DNA of 64,000 nt from Alcaligenes faecalis (GTDB lineage Bacteria; Pseudomonadota; Gammaproteobacteria; Burkholderiales; Burkholderiaceae_B). Below the pieces are notes generated by a model. That model saw only the letters and a list, made by a program, of their open reading frames with translations. It searched no databases and had not been told where the DNA came from. Both the position numbers and the translations under genes were made by a program. Positions within the stretch are counted from its first letter, which is position 1, and each line of letters starts with the position of its first letter. The DNA lies in contig NZ_CP031012.1 of the NCBI RefSeq assembly GCF_009497775.1, positions 992,001-1,056,000 on the forward strand, in the 5' to 3' direction. Positions 1 to 8,816 of the stretch are shown one piece after another.

Positions 1-1040
1 ATGCGCCCTTGTCCAAAGAGGATCAGGAAAAACTGCTGGAAGCCCTGCGTACCTGGGGGGCGCTGGACAAGAACATGGCTTATGTAAAAGGCCATAGCAG
101 TTCCGAGGTGCGAGGCTTCGAGAAGGATCCGGGCGGTGGTCTGAATGCCGAGCCGGTGTTTTCCGAGCCCCTGAAACTGGACGATATTGTGCGCTCCAGC
201 GTTTGGCACAATATGGGTATGCATGATCTGTACGAGTTCCAGCAGACCATGTTCCAGCCTGTGGGCGGCATGGACCAGATCGGGGTGGCCTTTGGCAAGG
301 AGCTGGAAGGGCTGTTCACCTTCCATGCCAAGGTGACGTCCATCAAGCAAAGCGACGGCAAAGTCACCGTCACCTATACCGACCAGCTTAAAAACGAGGA
401 GCACAAGGAAACCGCAGACTGGTGTGTGTGCACCATTCCCTTGTCGGTGCTGAGCCAGATCGAGGTGGACTCCAGCAAGGAAATGCGTGCAGCTATTGAT
501 GCCGTGCCTTATGCCCCTTCCGTGAAAATCGGGCTGCAGTTCAAGCGACGTTTCTGGGAGGATGATGAGGCCATTTACGGCGGTATCAGCTATACCGATT
601 TGCCGATCACCCAGATTTCCTACCCCAGTGGCGGGATGAATGGCGGTGGTAAAGGTGTTTTGCTGGGCGGCTATATGTTTGGGCCCAGCGCCTCGGAATG
701 GTCGTCGCTCAGTCCGGAAGACCGTATCAAGCACGCATTGGAATATGGCGCGCAAATTCACCCGCAATACAAGGACGAGTTTGAAAGCGGGGTTGCCGTG
801 GCTTGGCACCGGGTGCCGTGGACTCTGGGTTGTTATGGCTTGTGGACTGATCAGACCCGCAAGGCGCACTACGAAAACCTGTGCCAGATAGACGGGCACC
901 TGGTTCTGGCGGGCGAGCACGCGTCTTATATCAACGCCTGGCAGGAGGGGGCGATTCTATCTTCCCTGAATGCGATTATGCGCTTGCATAGCCAGGCCGT
1001 GGGTAATCAGCAAGCCGATTCCAAAGGAGCCCAGTCATGA
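1..1040 (+). CDS. Flavin amine oxidase, C-terminal part (5' end outside window)
   Basis: The frame is open to the left edge of the window (first full codon at base 3), so this is the C-terminal 345 or so residues of a longer protein, and the N-terminal FAD Rossmann motif is not visible. The end carries the conserved FAD-binding closure of flavin monoamine oxidases, LVLAGEH...WQEGAILSSLNAI (about 45 residues before the stop), and a GGMDQI segment typical of the family. Members oxidise amines to imines or aldehydes. The stop overlaps the start of a cytochrome c gene (ATGA). That arrangement recalls NicA2/pseudooxynicotine amine oxidase, which pass electrons to cytochrome c (CycN) and not to oxygen. 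The family call is firm. The substrate is unknown, and the electron acceptor is inferred from context. Confidence 0.85.
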   Translation, partial: APLSKEDQEKLLEALRTWGALDKNMAYVKGHSSSEVRGFEKDPGGGLNAEPVFSEPLKLDDIVRSSVWHNMGMHDLYEFQQTMFQPVGGMDQIGVAFGKELEGLFTFHAKVTSIKQSDGKVTVTYTDQLKNEEHKETADWCVCTIPLSVLSQIEVDSSKEMRAAIDAVPYAPSVKIGLQFKRRFWEDDEAIYGGISYTDLPITQISYPSGGMNGGGKGVLLGGYMFGPSASEWSSLSPEDRIKHALEYGAQIHPQYKDEFESGVAVAWHRVPWTLGCYGLWTDQTRKAHYENLCQIDGHLVLAGEHASYINAWQEGAILSSLNAIMRLHSQAVGNQQADSKGAQS

Positions 1041-1453
1041 TGATGCGATCTTTAGCGATACTGCTGGCTTCGGGCTTTCTGACGGTCAGCTATGCCGATA
1101 CGGCAGTGGTGGGAGGCGACACCCAGGTCTTTACCCAGAAAACGGGCAAGGAGCTGTATGAGCAGGTCTGTGCCTCTTGCCACATGATTGATGCCAAAGG
1201 GGCGACGGGGGCGGGGACCTATCCTTCGCTGTCCAAAAACCCCAAGCTGGGGGCACCGGCCTATGCCGTGTTCATGGTCACCCAAGGTAATCGGGCCATG
1301 CCGGGTTTAGGGGGCCTGATGAATGACGAGCAAATTGCCGAGGTGGTCAATTACGTGCGCTCGAATTTTGGCAACGAGTTCAGCGATAAGGTCACGGCCA
1401 AGGATGTGGCGGCCCAACGGCCTAAAGACCATCAATACGTTGATCTGAACTGA
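1037..1453 (+). CDS. Small periplasmic c-type cytochrome
   Basis: This is a 138-residue protein with a signal peptide (about residues 1-20, cut near SYA-D). It has one haem-attachment motif, CASCH (Cys45, Cys48, His49), and a likely distal Met ligand in the NRAMPG segment (Met88). It is a class I monohaem cytochrome c of about 12 kDa when mature. Its start codon overlaps the amine oxidase stop by 4 bases, which implies translational coupling and a shared job, most simply that of electron acceptor for the flavoenzyme (inference from the NicA2-CycN precedent). The C-terminal tail after the c-fold (DKVTAKDVAAQRPKDHQYVDLN region) is longer than the minimal fold. Confidence 0.9.
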   Translation: MMMRSLAILLASGFLTVSYADTAVVGGDTQVFTQKTGKELYEQVCASCHMIDAKGATGAGTYPSLSKNPKLGAPAYAVFMVTQGNRAMPGLGGLMNDEQIAEVVNYVRSNFGNEFSDKVTAKDVAAQRPKDHQYVDLN

Positions 1454-1483
1454 CAGGAAGCATGGAAAGGCAGGGCAGGGCCA

Positions 1484-1744
1484 TCAGGCCCGGTAGCCCT
1501 GCTGAATCCACTGCATGCAAAACAGGAAGGTAAAGATCGCAACCGGGATCGGCAGCAGGGCAAAGAGCCGAATCCCCAGGCTGTGTGCCTGGCCGCGCAG
1601 GCCGCGTCTGTATACGTAGAGGCTGATCAGACACGCCGCAAGCGGGAACAGAAAAACCGGCAGAAGCAGAAACAGGGTAGGCACGGTCAGCAGGCACAGC
1701 AACAAGGCCAGCGTGCTCAAGCCCAGAATTTTTGAATTGCTCAT
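1484..1744 (-). CDS. Small hydrophobic membrane protein, unknown function
   Basis: This 86-residue protein is convergent with the cytochrome c gene. It has three likely membrane segments (about 6-24, 26-45 and 60-78) with a short basic loop YRRGLRGQ between the second and third. An AGGAA ribosome-binding sequence sits directly before the ATG. No family is recognised. The strong hydrophobic periodicity and good initiation signal support a real gene, but no role can be given. Confidence 0.55.
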   Translation of the reverse strand: MSNSKILGLSTLALLLCLLTVPTLFLLLPVFLFPLAACLISLYVYRRGLRGQAHSLGIRLFALLPIPVAIFTFLFCMQWIQQGYRA

Positions 1745-1844
1745 TTCCTATTCCTGGTCAGAGGGTGTGCCCAGAGCATAACGCAAATGGCCTGACAAAT
1801 TTGGCGCTGTTGGCAAGCAGGCGTAAGGCGGGTTTGGTGAAGTA

Positions 1845-2723
1845 TTAAAGCGACTTCTCGAACCAGTAATGGGCGTAGGGGTTGTCGTTATAGGCGGGGA
1901 TCTCGGTATAGCCATTTTTCAGATACAGCAAACGGGCTTCACCCAGGCTGCGGTTGGTATCCAGCTGGATTTTCTGCAGACCAGCCTGACGCGCCAGTTC
2001 TTCCGTGGCTTGCAGGATGCGGTGGGCCAGGCCTAAACCTCGTGCGCTGGGCGCGACCCACATGCGCTTGATTTCACCAATACGCTCATGCACTTTCAGG
2101 GCTACGCAGCCTACAGTTTCGCCGTCCAGCCAGGCCAGCAGGAAGTACCCGGCAGGCGGTGTCAGTTCTTCTGACTTGGCTGAAGTTGTTATCTCTGGAT
2201 TGAAGCCGTTTTCAAAGCGTTGCCGCAGCTCGCTGAAATACGCATCAATGCAGGCACGGGCTTCGGGGGAATCGGGGTGGGCTATTTCCACTTTCAGGGC
2301 GGAGGCGCGCAGAAAGCGCTCCACTTCCGACATGGCTTGCAGCAGGCGTTCGCGTTGATGGTCTGGCAGTGGGGCAATCAGGGACTGGGCCAGATGGTCC
2401 GAACGTTTGTCCAGAGATTGCCATTCAGTCAGCCCGGCGGGGCTAAGGCGGACGCGTCGTACCCGGGCGTCGGATTCGTCCGGGCTGTTCTTGACCAGCC
2501 CATCTTTTTCCAGCGAACGTAGCAGGCGACTCAAATAGCCGGGGTCAAAACCCAGGCGTTGTCGCAGTTCGCGTACCGTGCAGCCGTGCTGACCAATTTC
2601 AAACAGCAGGCGGGCCTCGGCCAGAGGGCGGCCTGTACCCAGATAATTGGCATCCAGCAGTCCGGCGCGTTGCGAGACGGTGCGGCTGAAGCGACGTACG
2701 GTTTGAATATCCTGAGCTTGCAT
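1845..2723 (-). CDS. MarR-type regulator fused to a GNAT acetyltransferase
   Basis: This 292-residue two-domain protein has a MarR-like winged helix in the N-terminal half (about residues 20-140, with the recognition region around CTVRELRQRLGFDPGYLSRLLRSLE). A GNAT domain occupies about residues 145-292, with the acetyl-CoA-binding stretch ARGLGLAHRIL near residue 228 and the family's C-terminal LYLKNGY motif. Such fusions are known across Proteobacteria, but their acceptor substrates are mostly unknown. Two overlapping palindromes lie just upstream of the ATG (2727-2754), which suggests autorepression. The gene stands alone, with tRNA-Pro behind it. Confidence 0.88.
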   Translation of the reverse strand: MQAQDIQTVRRFSRTVSQRAGLLDANYLGTGRPLAEARLLFEIGQHGCTVRELRQRLGFDPGYLSRLLRSLEKDGLVKNSPDESDARVRRVRLSPAGLTEWQSLDKRSDHLAQSLIAPLPDHQRERLLQAMSEVERFLRASALKVEIAHPDSPEARACIDAYFSELRQRFENGFNPEITTSAKSEELTPPAGYFLLAWLDGETVGCVALKVHERIGEIKRMWVAPSARGLGLAHRILQATEELARQAGLQKIQLDTNRSLGEARLLYLKNGYTEIPAYNDNPYAHYWFEKSL

Positions 2724-2726
2724 TGT

Positions 2727-2754
2727 TTGACTACGGTCAATTAATAATAATTGA
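2727..2754. promoter_or_regulatory. Candidate MarR operator (two overlapping palindromes)
   Basis: TTGAC-TACG-GTCAA (2727-2740) overlaps the perfect AT-rich palindrome TCAATTA-ATAA-TAATTGA (2737-2754). Both sit within 32 bases of the MarR-GNAT start codon. MarR proteins usually bind AT-rich palindromes of this size over their own promoters, so this is probably an autoregulatory site. The function is inferred. The symmetry is seen directly. Confidence 0.55.
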
Positions 2755-2821
2755 TCTTAGTCAGCTAAATAAATAGCGTCAAGATAGGCGTGCCAAGAGA
2801 AGCTCAATAGCGAGCAGGCAA

Positions 2822-2861
2822 AGAAAAAGGCTTAGTTCACTATGCAATGAACTAAGCCTTT
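2822..2861 (-). terminator. Rho-independent terminator after tRNA-Pro
   Basis: A perfect 14-bp stem (2826-2839 pairing with 2848-2861) has an 8-base loop. On the minus strand it is followed by a T-rich run. It lies 11 bases beyond the tRNA 3' end. Confidence 0.85.
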
Positions 2862-2871
2862 AATTCTTTAA

Positions 2872-2948
<77 letters not shown>

Positions 2949-3007
2949 ACTAAAGACAAGCATAATAGAACGGATTCAGGGCTTCGTCAAGCCCTGCGCT
3001 CTTGGTT

Positions 3008-4897
3008 TTAGCGTTTTTGCAGATGGGGCAGGGTGTAAGCCTGTTCGTGATACGCCCAGCTAGGCCAGAGCACGTGGGCCAGGGCTTCCTTGGCCAGCGC
3101 TTCGTCTATCTGCTCCAGTGGCTCGTACTTGTCCGGTGCGGTATAGCGATATTGGCAAGGCGGCAGGTGCGGCATCAGTACGGTCAGGATGTCGCCTTTC
3201 AGATAACCGTAGTTCTCGAAGTACTGCATCATGGCCCGGTCGCTGTCTTGCTGGGTCAGGTCGCGCCCGATCATGGGGTGCTCGCTTTCAATACCCATCA
3301 GGGACAGCAGGGTGGGAGCCAGGTCAATCTGGCTCATGATGCGCTCGTCCTGACGGCTAGGCACGCCTGCGCCCAGAATCAGGGCGGGAATATGGAAGTG
3401 ACGCACAGGCACCAGATTGGCACCACCCACACGCGAGTCGTGGTCGGCCACAATCAGGAACACGGTGTTGTCCCAATAGTCGGATTCGCGTGCTTTCTTG
3501 AAGAAATCCCCAATGGCCCAGTCGGCGTAACGCACGGTGTTCTCTACCGTGGCGGGATCGCCTTCCACCTGAATACGGCCTGCCGGGTATTCCCAGGGCG
3601 AGTGATTGCTGACAGAGAAGGCCAGCGTCAGGGTAGGTTGTTCGCTGTCCTGGCTAAGCAGTTGGTGCAGCTTGTTGAACATATCCTCGTCGCTGGCGCC
3701 CCAGGTGCCGACAAATTCAGGGGACTCGAAGCTGGATTGCTCATATAGCTCATCAAAGCCATTGCCCAGGAAAAAGCTCTTCATATTGTCAAAGTGGGCT
3801 TCACCGCCATAGATAAAACGTGAGCGGTAGCCTTGCTCTTTGAGCAATTGGGCCAGGGTGAAAAAGCGGGTTTGCGAGCCGGGCAGGCGCAGCACGGCGT
3901 CGGCCACGGTTGGGGGGAAACCGGCGGAAACCGCCTCCAGACCCCGTACCGAACGGGTGCCGGTAGCGTAGGCGCGGCGGAAGTTCCAGCCGGTTTGGGC
4001 CAGCTTGTCCAGTTCGGGGGTCAGGTTGGCGCCGCCCAGATTGCTGACATATTGGGCACCCAGGCTCTCTTCTACAATCAGGACCAGATTGGGTTTGCGT
4101 TCGCGTTTCTGCGCGGGCGTCTGACGGTGCAGTGTGGGCAATGTATCAGGACCAGCCGGTAAGGCAGCCGCATCGCGCACGATCTGGTTCATTTCGGCAG
4201 CGTCCAGACCACCGTAAATGTCTTCGGCCGAACGCTCGTTTTTCATGCTGTAGATGGCGTAGGCCACGTTGTACAGCGAGTTCAAGGGCAGCGTGTTGAG
4301 CATGCTGTCGCTGCTCCAGGCTACCGACGAGGGGTTGATGGGGCGGTGGGCCAGGGTGCCACGAATCGCCAGGGCGCACAGGGCCGCGCCAATCAGCATC
4401 CAGATGGGACGCAGCCACCAGCTCATTACCGGGTCAGCGGAAACATGACCAAAAATAGACCAACCCGAATACACAATCAGCCCCAGACCAATCAGGGCGA
4501 TGCCTATCATCAGCTTGTAGCCCTTCCATAGCATGCCCACCACTTCTTGAGGGTGCTTCAGGTAGTCCACATACAGCCGGTTGGGGCGGGTGTCGTATTC
4601 AATAATGAATTGGGGTGTGGAGACTTCCAGCAAGGTCAGCAGAAACCAGGCGAAGGTAAACCAGATGGCGGCAATCGTCGTCATGATGGGATAGTGCCCA
4701 AGCCAGGGGGCCAGCAAGACCACGGGGGCGCTGAGCGCGGCGATCATCAGGGCGTCGATACGCAAGCCGCCAATCAGGATGGGCAGCAGACCTCCGGCCT
4801 GACGCACACGCGGCCATTGCCACAAGGCAAAAGCCAGCCTGAAAGCGGTCAGCAAAATCAGGGCTGAAGGAACAAAAACGTAAACAAGATGGCGCAT
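3008..4897 (-). CDS. LTA synthase-like membrane sulfatase (phosphoglycerol transferase type)
   Basis: The protein has 629 residues. Residues 1-190 hold about five membrane segments. From about residue 268 comes an alkaline-phosphatase/sulfatase-fold domain outside the cytoplasmic membrane. A metal-binding acidic residue is in VLIVEES (Glu276), the probable nucleophile is Thr314 in ATGTRSVRG, and a late metal site is ADHDSR. This is the LtaS/OpgB architecture. In Gram-negative bacteria such proteins transfer phosphoglycerol from phosphatidylglycerol to periplasmic glucans or related glycans. No glucan synthesis gene is adjacent, so the acceptor remains unknown. The gene appears monocistronic. 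Confidence 0.85.
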   Translation of the reverse strand: MRHLVYVFVPSALILLTAFRLAFALWQWPRVRQAGGLLPILIGGLRIDALMIAALSAPVVLLAPWLGHYPIMTTIAAIWFTFAWFLLTLLEVSTPQFIIEYDTRPNRLYVDYLKHPQEVVGMLWKGYKLMIGIALIGLGLIVYSGWSIFGHVSADPVMSWWLRPIWMLIGAALCALAIRGTLAHRPINPSSVAWSSDSMLNTLPLNSLYNVAYAIYSMKNERSAEDIYGGLDAAEMNQIVRDAAALPAGPDTLPTLHRQTPAQKRERKPNLVLIVEESLGAQYVSNLGGANLTPELDKLAQTGWNFRRAYATGTRSVRGLEAVSAGFPPTVADAVLRLPGSQTRFFTLAQLLKEQGYRSRFIYGGEAHFDNMKSFFLGNGFDELYEQSSFESPEFVGTWGASDEDMFNKLHQLLSQDSEQPTLTLAFSVSNHSPWEYPAGRIQVEGDPATVENTVRYADWAIGDFFKKARESDYWDNTVFLIVADHDSRVGGANLVPVRHFHIPALILGAGVPSRQDERIMSQIDLAPTLLSLMGIESEHPMIGRDLTQQDSDRAMMQYFENYGYLKGDILTVLMPHLPPCQYRYTAPDKYEPLEQIDEALAKEALAHVLWPSWAYHEQAYTLPHLQKR

Positions 4898-5049
4898 AAG
4901 AATGTGGTCCTGGTCGACCTAAATGCCACGGACGGTGGCACTGGCATCGAATTGCACGATTGTATGTCAGTTTAATGAGCAAACTATCCTGCTAAACGCT
5001 AGGGCTTTTCAGGGAAGGGCGGCTGCATGCCGGTTCAGGGTTTAAAGAC

Positions 5050-5085
5050 GAAAAAAAAGCAGGCCGCTTTGAAAGACAGCCTGCT
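5050..5085 (-). terminator. Terminator of the indolepyruvate oxidoreductase gene
   Basis: The stem AGCAGGC/GCCTGCT (5058-5064 with 5079-5085) is followed on the minus strand by eight T residues. It lies about 50 bases past the oxidoreductase stop codon. Confidence 0.85.
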
Positions 5086-5106
5086 GCTAAGGAGGAGCTA
5101 GGGGGA

Positions 5107-5130
5107 GCCAGCCCTGTGTCCAGGGCTGGC
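5107..5130. other. Perfect 10-bp hairpin just after the stop codon
   Basis: GCCAGCCCTG-TGTC-CAGGGCTGGC is a perfect stem-loop with a 4-base loop, 8 bases beyond the oxidoreductase stop and ahead of the true terminator. It has no T-run. It may stabilise the mRNA 3' end. Confidence 0.5.
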
Positions 5131-5137
5131 GATAGGT

Positions 5138-8100
5138 TTAGGCAACGCGTTGGCTGGGTTCGGTACGGGAACGGAACTGGCTGCGTTGTTGTTCACGCTG
5201 GGCGTAGGCTTTGACGTGGCCCGCATCTTTGACATGGCCGTAGCCACGGATCAGATCCGGGTAGTTCAACCAGCGCTGGGCCACTTCCATATTGTCCGCA
5301 TCCAGGTGGGCGCTGACTTCATTCAGGTCGGCCAGATAGTCTTCAATGTTCTGGCGTTCCTGACGGCGTTCCTGGGTGTAGCCAAAGATATCCAGGGCTC
5401 CCCCACGCAAACCGCGCAGACCGGCCAGAATCGTGAACAAGCTGCGGGTCGAGGGACCAAACTTGCTCTTGATAGGCTGGCCCTGGCTGTTCTTGCGACC
5501 CAGCAGGGGCGGAGCCAGATGGTATTCAATCTGGTAGTCCTTGCCAGGTTCACCCGCAAACTGGGCGCGCAGCTTGTCCAGGAAAGCAGGGTCGGTGTAC
5601 AGACGGGCCACTTCGTACTCGTCCTTGTAGCTCATCAGCTTGGCCAGTTGCGTGGCGGCGATGCGAGTCAGGGGCAGAGCCTTGTCCTGATCCAGACGCG
5701 ATTCGCGTTCCATGACCTTGTTGATGGCATCGCGATAGCGCTTGGCCCAGGCCGGGTTCTGGTACGCCGTCAGGTGCTCTTCCATACGCTTGATCAGGGA
5801 TTGCACGCTTTCCGGGAAAGTGACTGCGCGGGCTTTGGGTGTGGCACCTTCCATCAAGGCTTCGATACCTTTTTCAGCAGCCAGACGACCCCACTGGAAG
5901 GCTTCACGGTTGGCTTTGACAGAAACCCCGTTCAGCTCGATGGCGCGCAACAGGCTGTCCATATGCAGAGGAATCCAGCCGCGCTGGAAGGCGTAGCCCA
6001 GCAAGATGGGGTTGGCGTACAGTGCGTCGCCCATTACGTGCACTGCCAGGGCATTGGCATCCAGGTAGCGAATGTCCTGGCCCACTGCGTTTTCAATATC
6101 CGTGCAGGCGGTTTGCAGCGGGAATTTCCAGTGCGCATTGCCGATCAGGTCCGAAGTCGGGCTGGCAGCGGTATTGATAATGGTGTGCGTGCGGTCGCGG
6201 CTGACACGGCTCAGTACGTCTGTGGAGGCGCTGACCAGGGCATCACTACCAATCAGCAAGGAGGCCTCGCCAGTCGGAACGCGGGTAGCGTGGAGCAGAT
6301 CGGGCTGGCGTGCAATTTGCACGTGGCTCAGCACGGCACCGCCTTTCTGCGCCAGACCGGCCATATCCAGAACGCTGACGCCTTTTTGCTCGATATGAGC
6401 GGCCATACCCAGCAGGCCACCTACCGTTACAACACCCGTGCCGCCAATACCGGCGATCAGAATGCCGTAGGTCTTGTCCAGATCCGGCAGTTTGGGCAGA
6501 GGCAAATCGGCCAGATTGAAGGACTCCAGCGAACGGCCCTGAGCTTCCGGCTTGCGTACTTGCGCCCCTTTCAGGGTGACAAAGCTGGGGCAGAAACCGT
6601 TAACGCAGGAGAAGTCCTTATTACAGGAGGATTGGTTGATGCGGCGCTTGGAACCCATGGGGGTGTCCAGCGGCTCAACTGACAAGCAGTTGGACTTGAC
6701 CGAGCAGTCCCCGCAGCCCTCACAGACCGTGTCATTGATAAAGGCGCGCAGCGCTGGGTCCGGGTAAGTCCCTTTCTTGCGGCGACGGCGTTTTTCCGTG
6801 GCGCAGGTCTGGTCATACACCAGGATGGTGGTGCCGGGCACTTCGCGCAGCTCGCGCTGTACGCGGTCCAGCTCATCGCGGTGATAGATAGGTGGGTTGC
6901 CCGCCAGGGTAATGCCCTTGAATTTTTCCGGCTCGTCGGTGACCACCACAATCTTGCGGGCGCCCTCGGCATGGACCTGGGCAATCACATCCGTGACTTT
7001 CAGGATTCCGTCTACGGGCTGGCCGCCTGTCATGGCGACGGCATCGTTGTACAGAATCTTGTAGGTGATATTGGAGTTGGCCGCGATCGAGGCTCGAATC
7101 GCCAGAATTCCCGAGTGGAAATACGTGCCATCGCCCAGGTTGGCGAAGACGTGTTTTTCATCGGTAAAGGGTTGCTGGCCAATCCAGGCGACGCCTTCGC
7201 CACCCATATGACTGAAGGTGGAGGTGCTGCGATCCATCCAGACCGTCATGTAGTGACAGCCAATCCCGGCCATGGCGCGCGAGCCTTCAGGTACGCGGGT
7301 GGAGGTATTGTGTGGACAGCCTGAACAGAACCAGGGTTTGCGCTCCACGCTGACGCGCGGCATGCGGGCTTCGCGGTCCTTGGCGTCCAGAATGGCCAGA
7401 CGGGCCTGGATGCGGGCTTGCAGTTCCTCGGGAAGATCCATCGTGCCCAGGCGGCGGGCAATGGCGCGCGCAATAATCGCGGGGGAAAGCTCGCCTTGAG
7501 GAGGCAGCAACCAGGGGGAGCGCGATAGCGACCATTCGCCGCCACCGTGCTCGGTCTCGTCAAACTTGCCGTAGACCTTGGGGCGCACGTCATCGCGCCA
7601 GTTGTACAGCTCTTCTTTAAGTGCGTATTCCAGAATCTGGCGTTTTTCTTCTACCACCAGAATTTCGGACAGGCCGGTTGCGAACTGGCGGGCGTCCTGC
7701 CCGTCCAGAGGCCAGATACAGCCCACTTTAAAGAGTCGGATGCCTAGCTCGGCACAGAGTTCGTCGGACAGACCCAGATCGGCCAGTGCCTGGCGGGTGT
7801 CCAGATAGGCTTTACCAGCCGTCATGATGCCAAAGCGGGCTTCAGGCGAATCAATCTCGACGCGGTTCAATTTGTTGGCGCGCACATAAGCCAAAGCGGC
7901 GTACCACTTGTGGTTCATCATGCGGGCTTCTTGCGCCAGTGGCGGGTCCGGCCAGCGGATGTTCAGGCCATCGGCGGGCATGTCCTCGATCTCGGGCAGG
8001 ACGATATTCAGGCTGTCCGGGTCCAGGTCCACCGAGGCGTTCGATTCCACCACTTCGGTGACGCACTTCAAGGCTACCCACAGACCGGAGAAACGGCTCA

Positions 8101-8695
8101 TGGCCCAGCCATGCTGGCCAAAGTCCAGGTATTCCTGCACGTTGGCCGGATACAGCACGGGGATACCGGCGGCGGCGAAAACGTGATCGGACTGGTGGGC
8201 AACAGTGGAGGATTTGGCGCCGTGGTCATCGCCTGCCAGTACCAGCACACCGCCGTGGCGGGCGCTGCCGGCCGAGTTGGCGTGCTTGAACACGTCCATG
8301 GAACGGTCCACGCCGGGGCCTTTGCCGTACCACATGGCAAAAGTGCCGTCGAAGCGGGCGCTGGGATACAGATTGGTTTGCTGGCTACCCCAGACGGCGG
8401 TAGCGGCCAGGTCTTCGTTCAGACCGGGTTTGAACACGATGTCGTGTTCTTTCAGGTGTTTGCTGGCTTGCCACAGGGCCTGGTCTACGCTCCCTAATGG
8501 GGAGCCCCGGTAGCCAGAGATAAAGCCAGCCGTATTCAGACCCGCGCGCCGGTCCCGTTCTTTCTGCAACATGGGCAAGCGCACCAGGGCTTGGGTGCCG
8601 CTCATATAGGCGCGGCCCTTGGTGACAGTGTATTTGTCGTCCAGGGACACGGATTCCAACATGGCCTTGTAAGGTTTGTTGAGTGGGGCATTCAT
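5138..8695 (-). CDS. Indolepyruvate ferredoxin oxidoreductase, fused alpha-beta-gamma type
   Basis: This 1185-residue single-chain 2-oxoacid:acceptor oxidoreductase is thought to convert aryl- or branched 2-oxoacids (such as indolepyruvate or phenylpyruvate) to acyl-CoA. The order is an N-terminal pyrimidine/PP-type region, a central TPP-binding region with the GDGTYFHSG motif, a cysteine-rich ferredoxin-like stretch (CEGCGDCSVKSNC and later CNKDFSCVNGFC), then the gamma domain beginning GIGGTGVVTVGG. The length matches fused family members found in aerobic Proteobacteria. It is divergent from a LysR gene with a palindrome between them. It ends with a hairpin and a terminator, so it is likely monocistronic. 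Aromatic amino acid breakdown is the expected role; the exact substrate is inferred. Confidence 0.92.
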   Translation of the reverse strand: MNAPLNKPYKAMLESVSLDDKYTVTKGRAYMSGTQALVRLPMLQKERDRRAGLNTAGFISGYRGSPLGSVDQALWQASKHLKEHDIVFKPGLNEDLAATAVWGSQQTNLYPSARFDGTFAMWYGKGPGVDRSMDVFKHANSAGSARHGGVLVLAGDDHGAKSSTVAHQSDHVFAAAGIPVLYPANVQEYLDFGQHGWAMSRFSGLWVALKCVTEVVESNASVDLDPDSLNIVLPEIEDMPADGLNIRWPDPPLAQEARMMNHKWYAALAYVRANKLNRVEIDSPEARFGIMTAGKAYLDTRQALADLGLSDELCAELGIRLFKVGCIWPLDGQDARQFATGLSEILVVEEKRQILEYALKEELYNWRDDVRPKVYGKFDETEHGGGEWSLSRSPWLLPPQGELSPAIIARAIARRLGTMDLPEELQARIQARLAILDAKDREARMPRVSVERKPWFCSGCPHNTSTRVPEGSRAMAGIGCHYMTVWMDRSTSTFSHMGGEGVAWIGQQPFTDEKHVFANLGDGTYFHSGILAIRASIAANSNITYKILYNDAVAMTGGQPVDGILKVTDVIAQVHAEGARKIVVVTDEPEKFKGITLAGNPPIYHRDELDRVQRELREVPGTTILVYDQTCATEKRRRRKKGTYPDPALRAFINDTVCEGCGDCSVKSNCLSVEPLDTPMGSKRRINQSSCNKDFSCVNGFCPSFVTLKGAQVRKPEAQGRSLESFNLADLPLPKLPDLDKTYGILIAGIGGTGVVTVGGLLGMAAHIEQKGVSVLDMAGLAQKGGAVLSHVQIARQPDLLHATRVPTGEASLLIGSDALVSASTDVLSRVSRDRTHTIINTAASPTSDLIGNAHWKFPLQTACTDIENAVGQDIRYLDANALAVHVMGDALYANPILLGYAFQRGWIPLHMDSLLRAIELNGVSVKANREAFQWGRLAAEKGIEALMEGATPKARAVTFPESVQSLIKRMEEHLTAYQNPAWAKRYRDAINKVMERESRLDQDKALPLTRIAATQLAKLMSYKDEYEVARLYTDPAFLDKLRAQFAGEPGKDYQIEYHLAPPLLGRKNSQGQPIKSKFGPSTRSLFTILAGLRGLRGGALDIFGYTQERRQERQNIEDYLADLNEVSAHLDADNMEVAQRWLNYPDLIRGYGHVKDAGHVKAYAQREQQRSQFRSRTEPSQRVA

Positions 8696-8775
8696 GAGTT
8701 TGTCTCCTGCAAGAAGGATGGTTTTCGTGCAAGTTGTTGTAGTTTGTTCTTTAGTCTAGGGCAGCTTTTTGTTAT

Positions 8776-8793
8776 CGTAAAATCAAATTTACG
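8776..8793. promoter_or_regulatory. Candidate LysR-type operator between divergent genes
   Basis: CGTAAA-ATCAAA-TTTACG is a perfect interrupted palindrome with AT-rich core, located between the oxidoreductase (minus) and the LysR gene (plus), 24 bases before the LysR start chosen here. This is the usual position and shape of a LysR binding site. Function is inferred. Confidence 0.5.
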
Positions 8794-8816
8794 TGTACCT
8801 GATATCTGAAAAACGG

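Noticed and set aside
5150..6682. A 510-codon open frame antisense to the indolepyruvate oxidoreductase
   Set aside because: The sense strand has TPP and cysteine motifs in frame, and the antisense product has no recognisable features.
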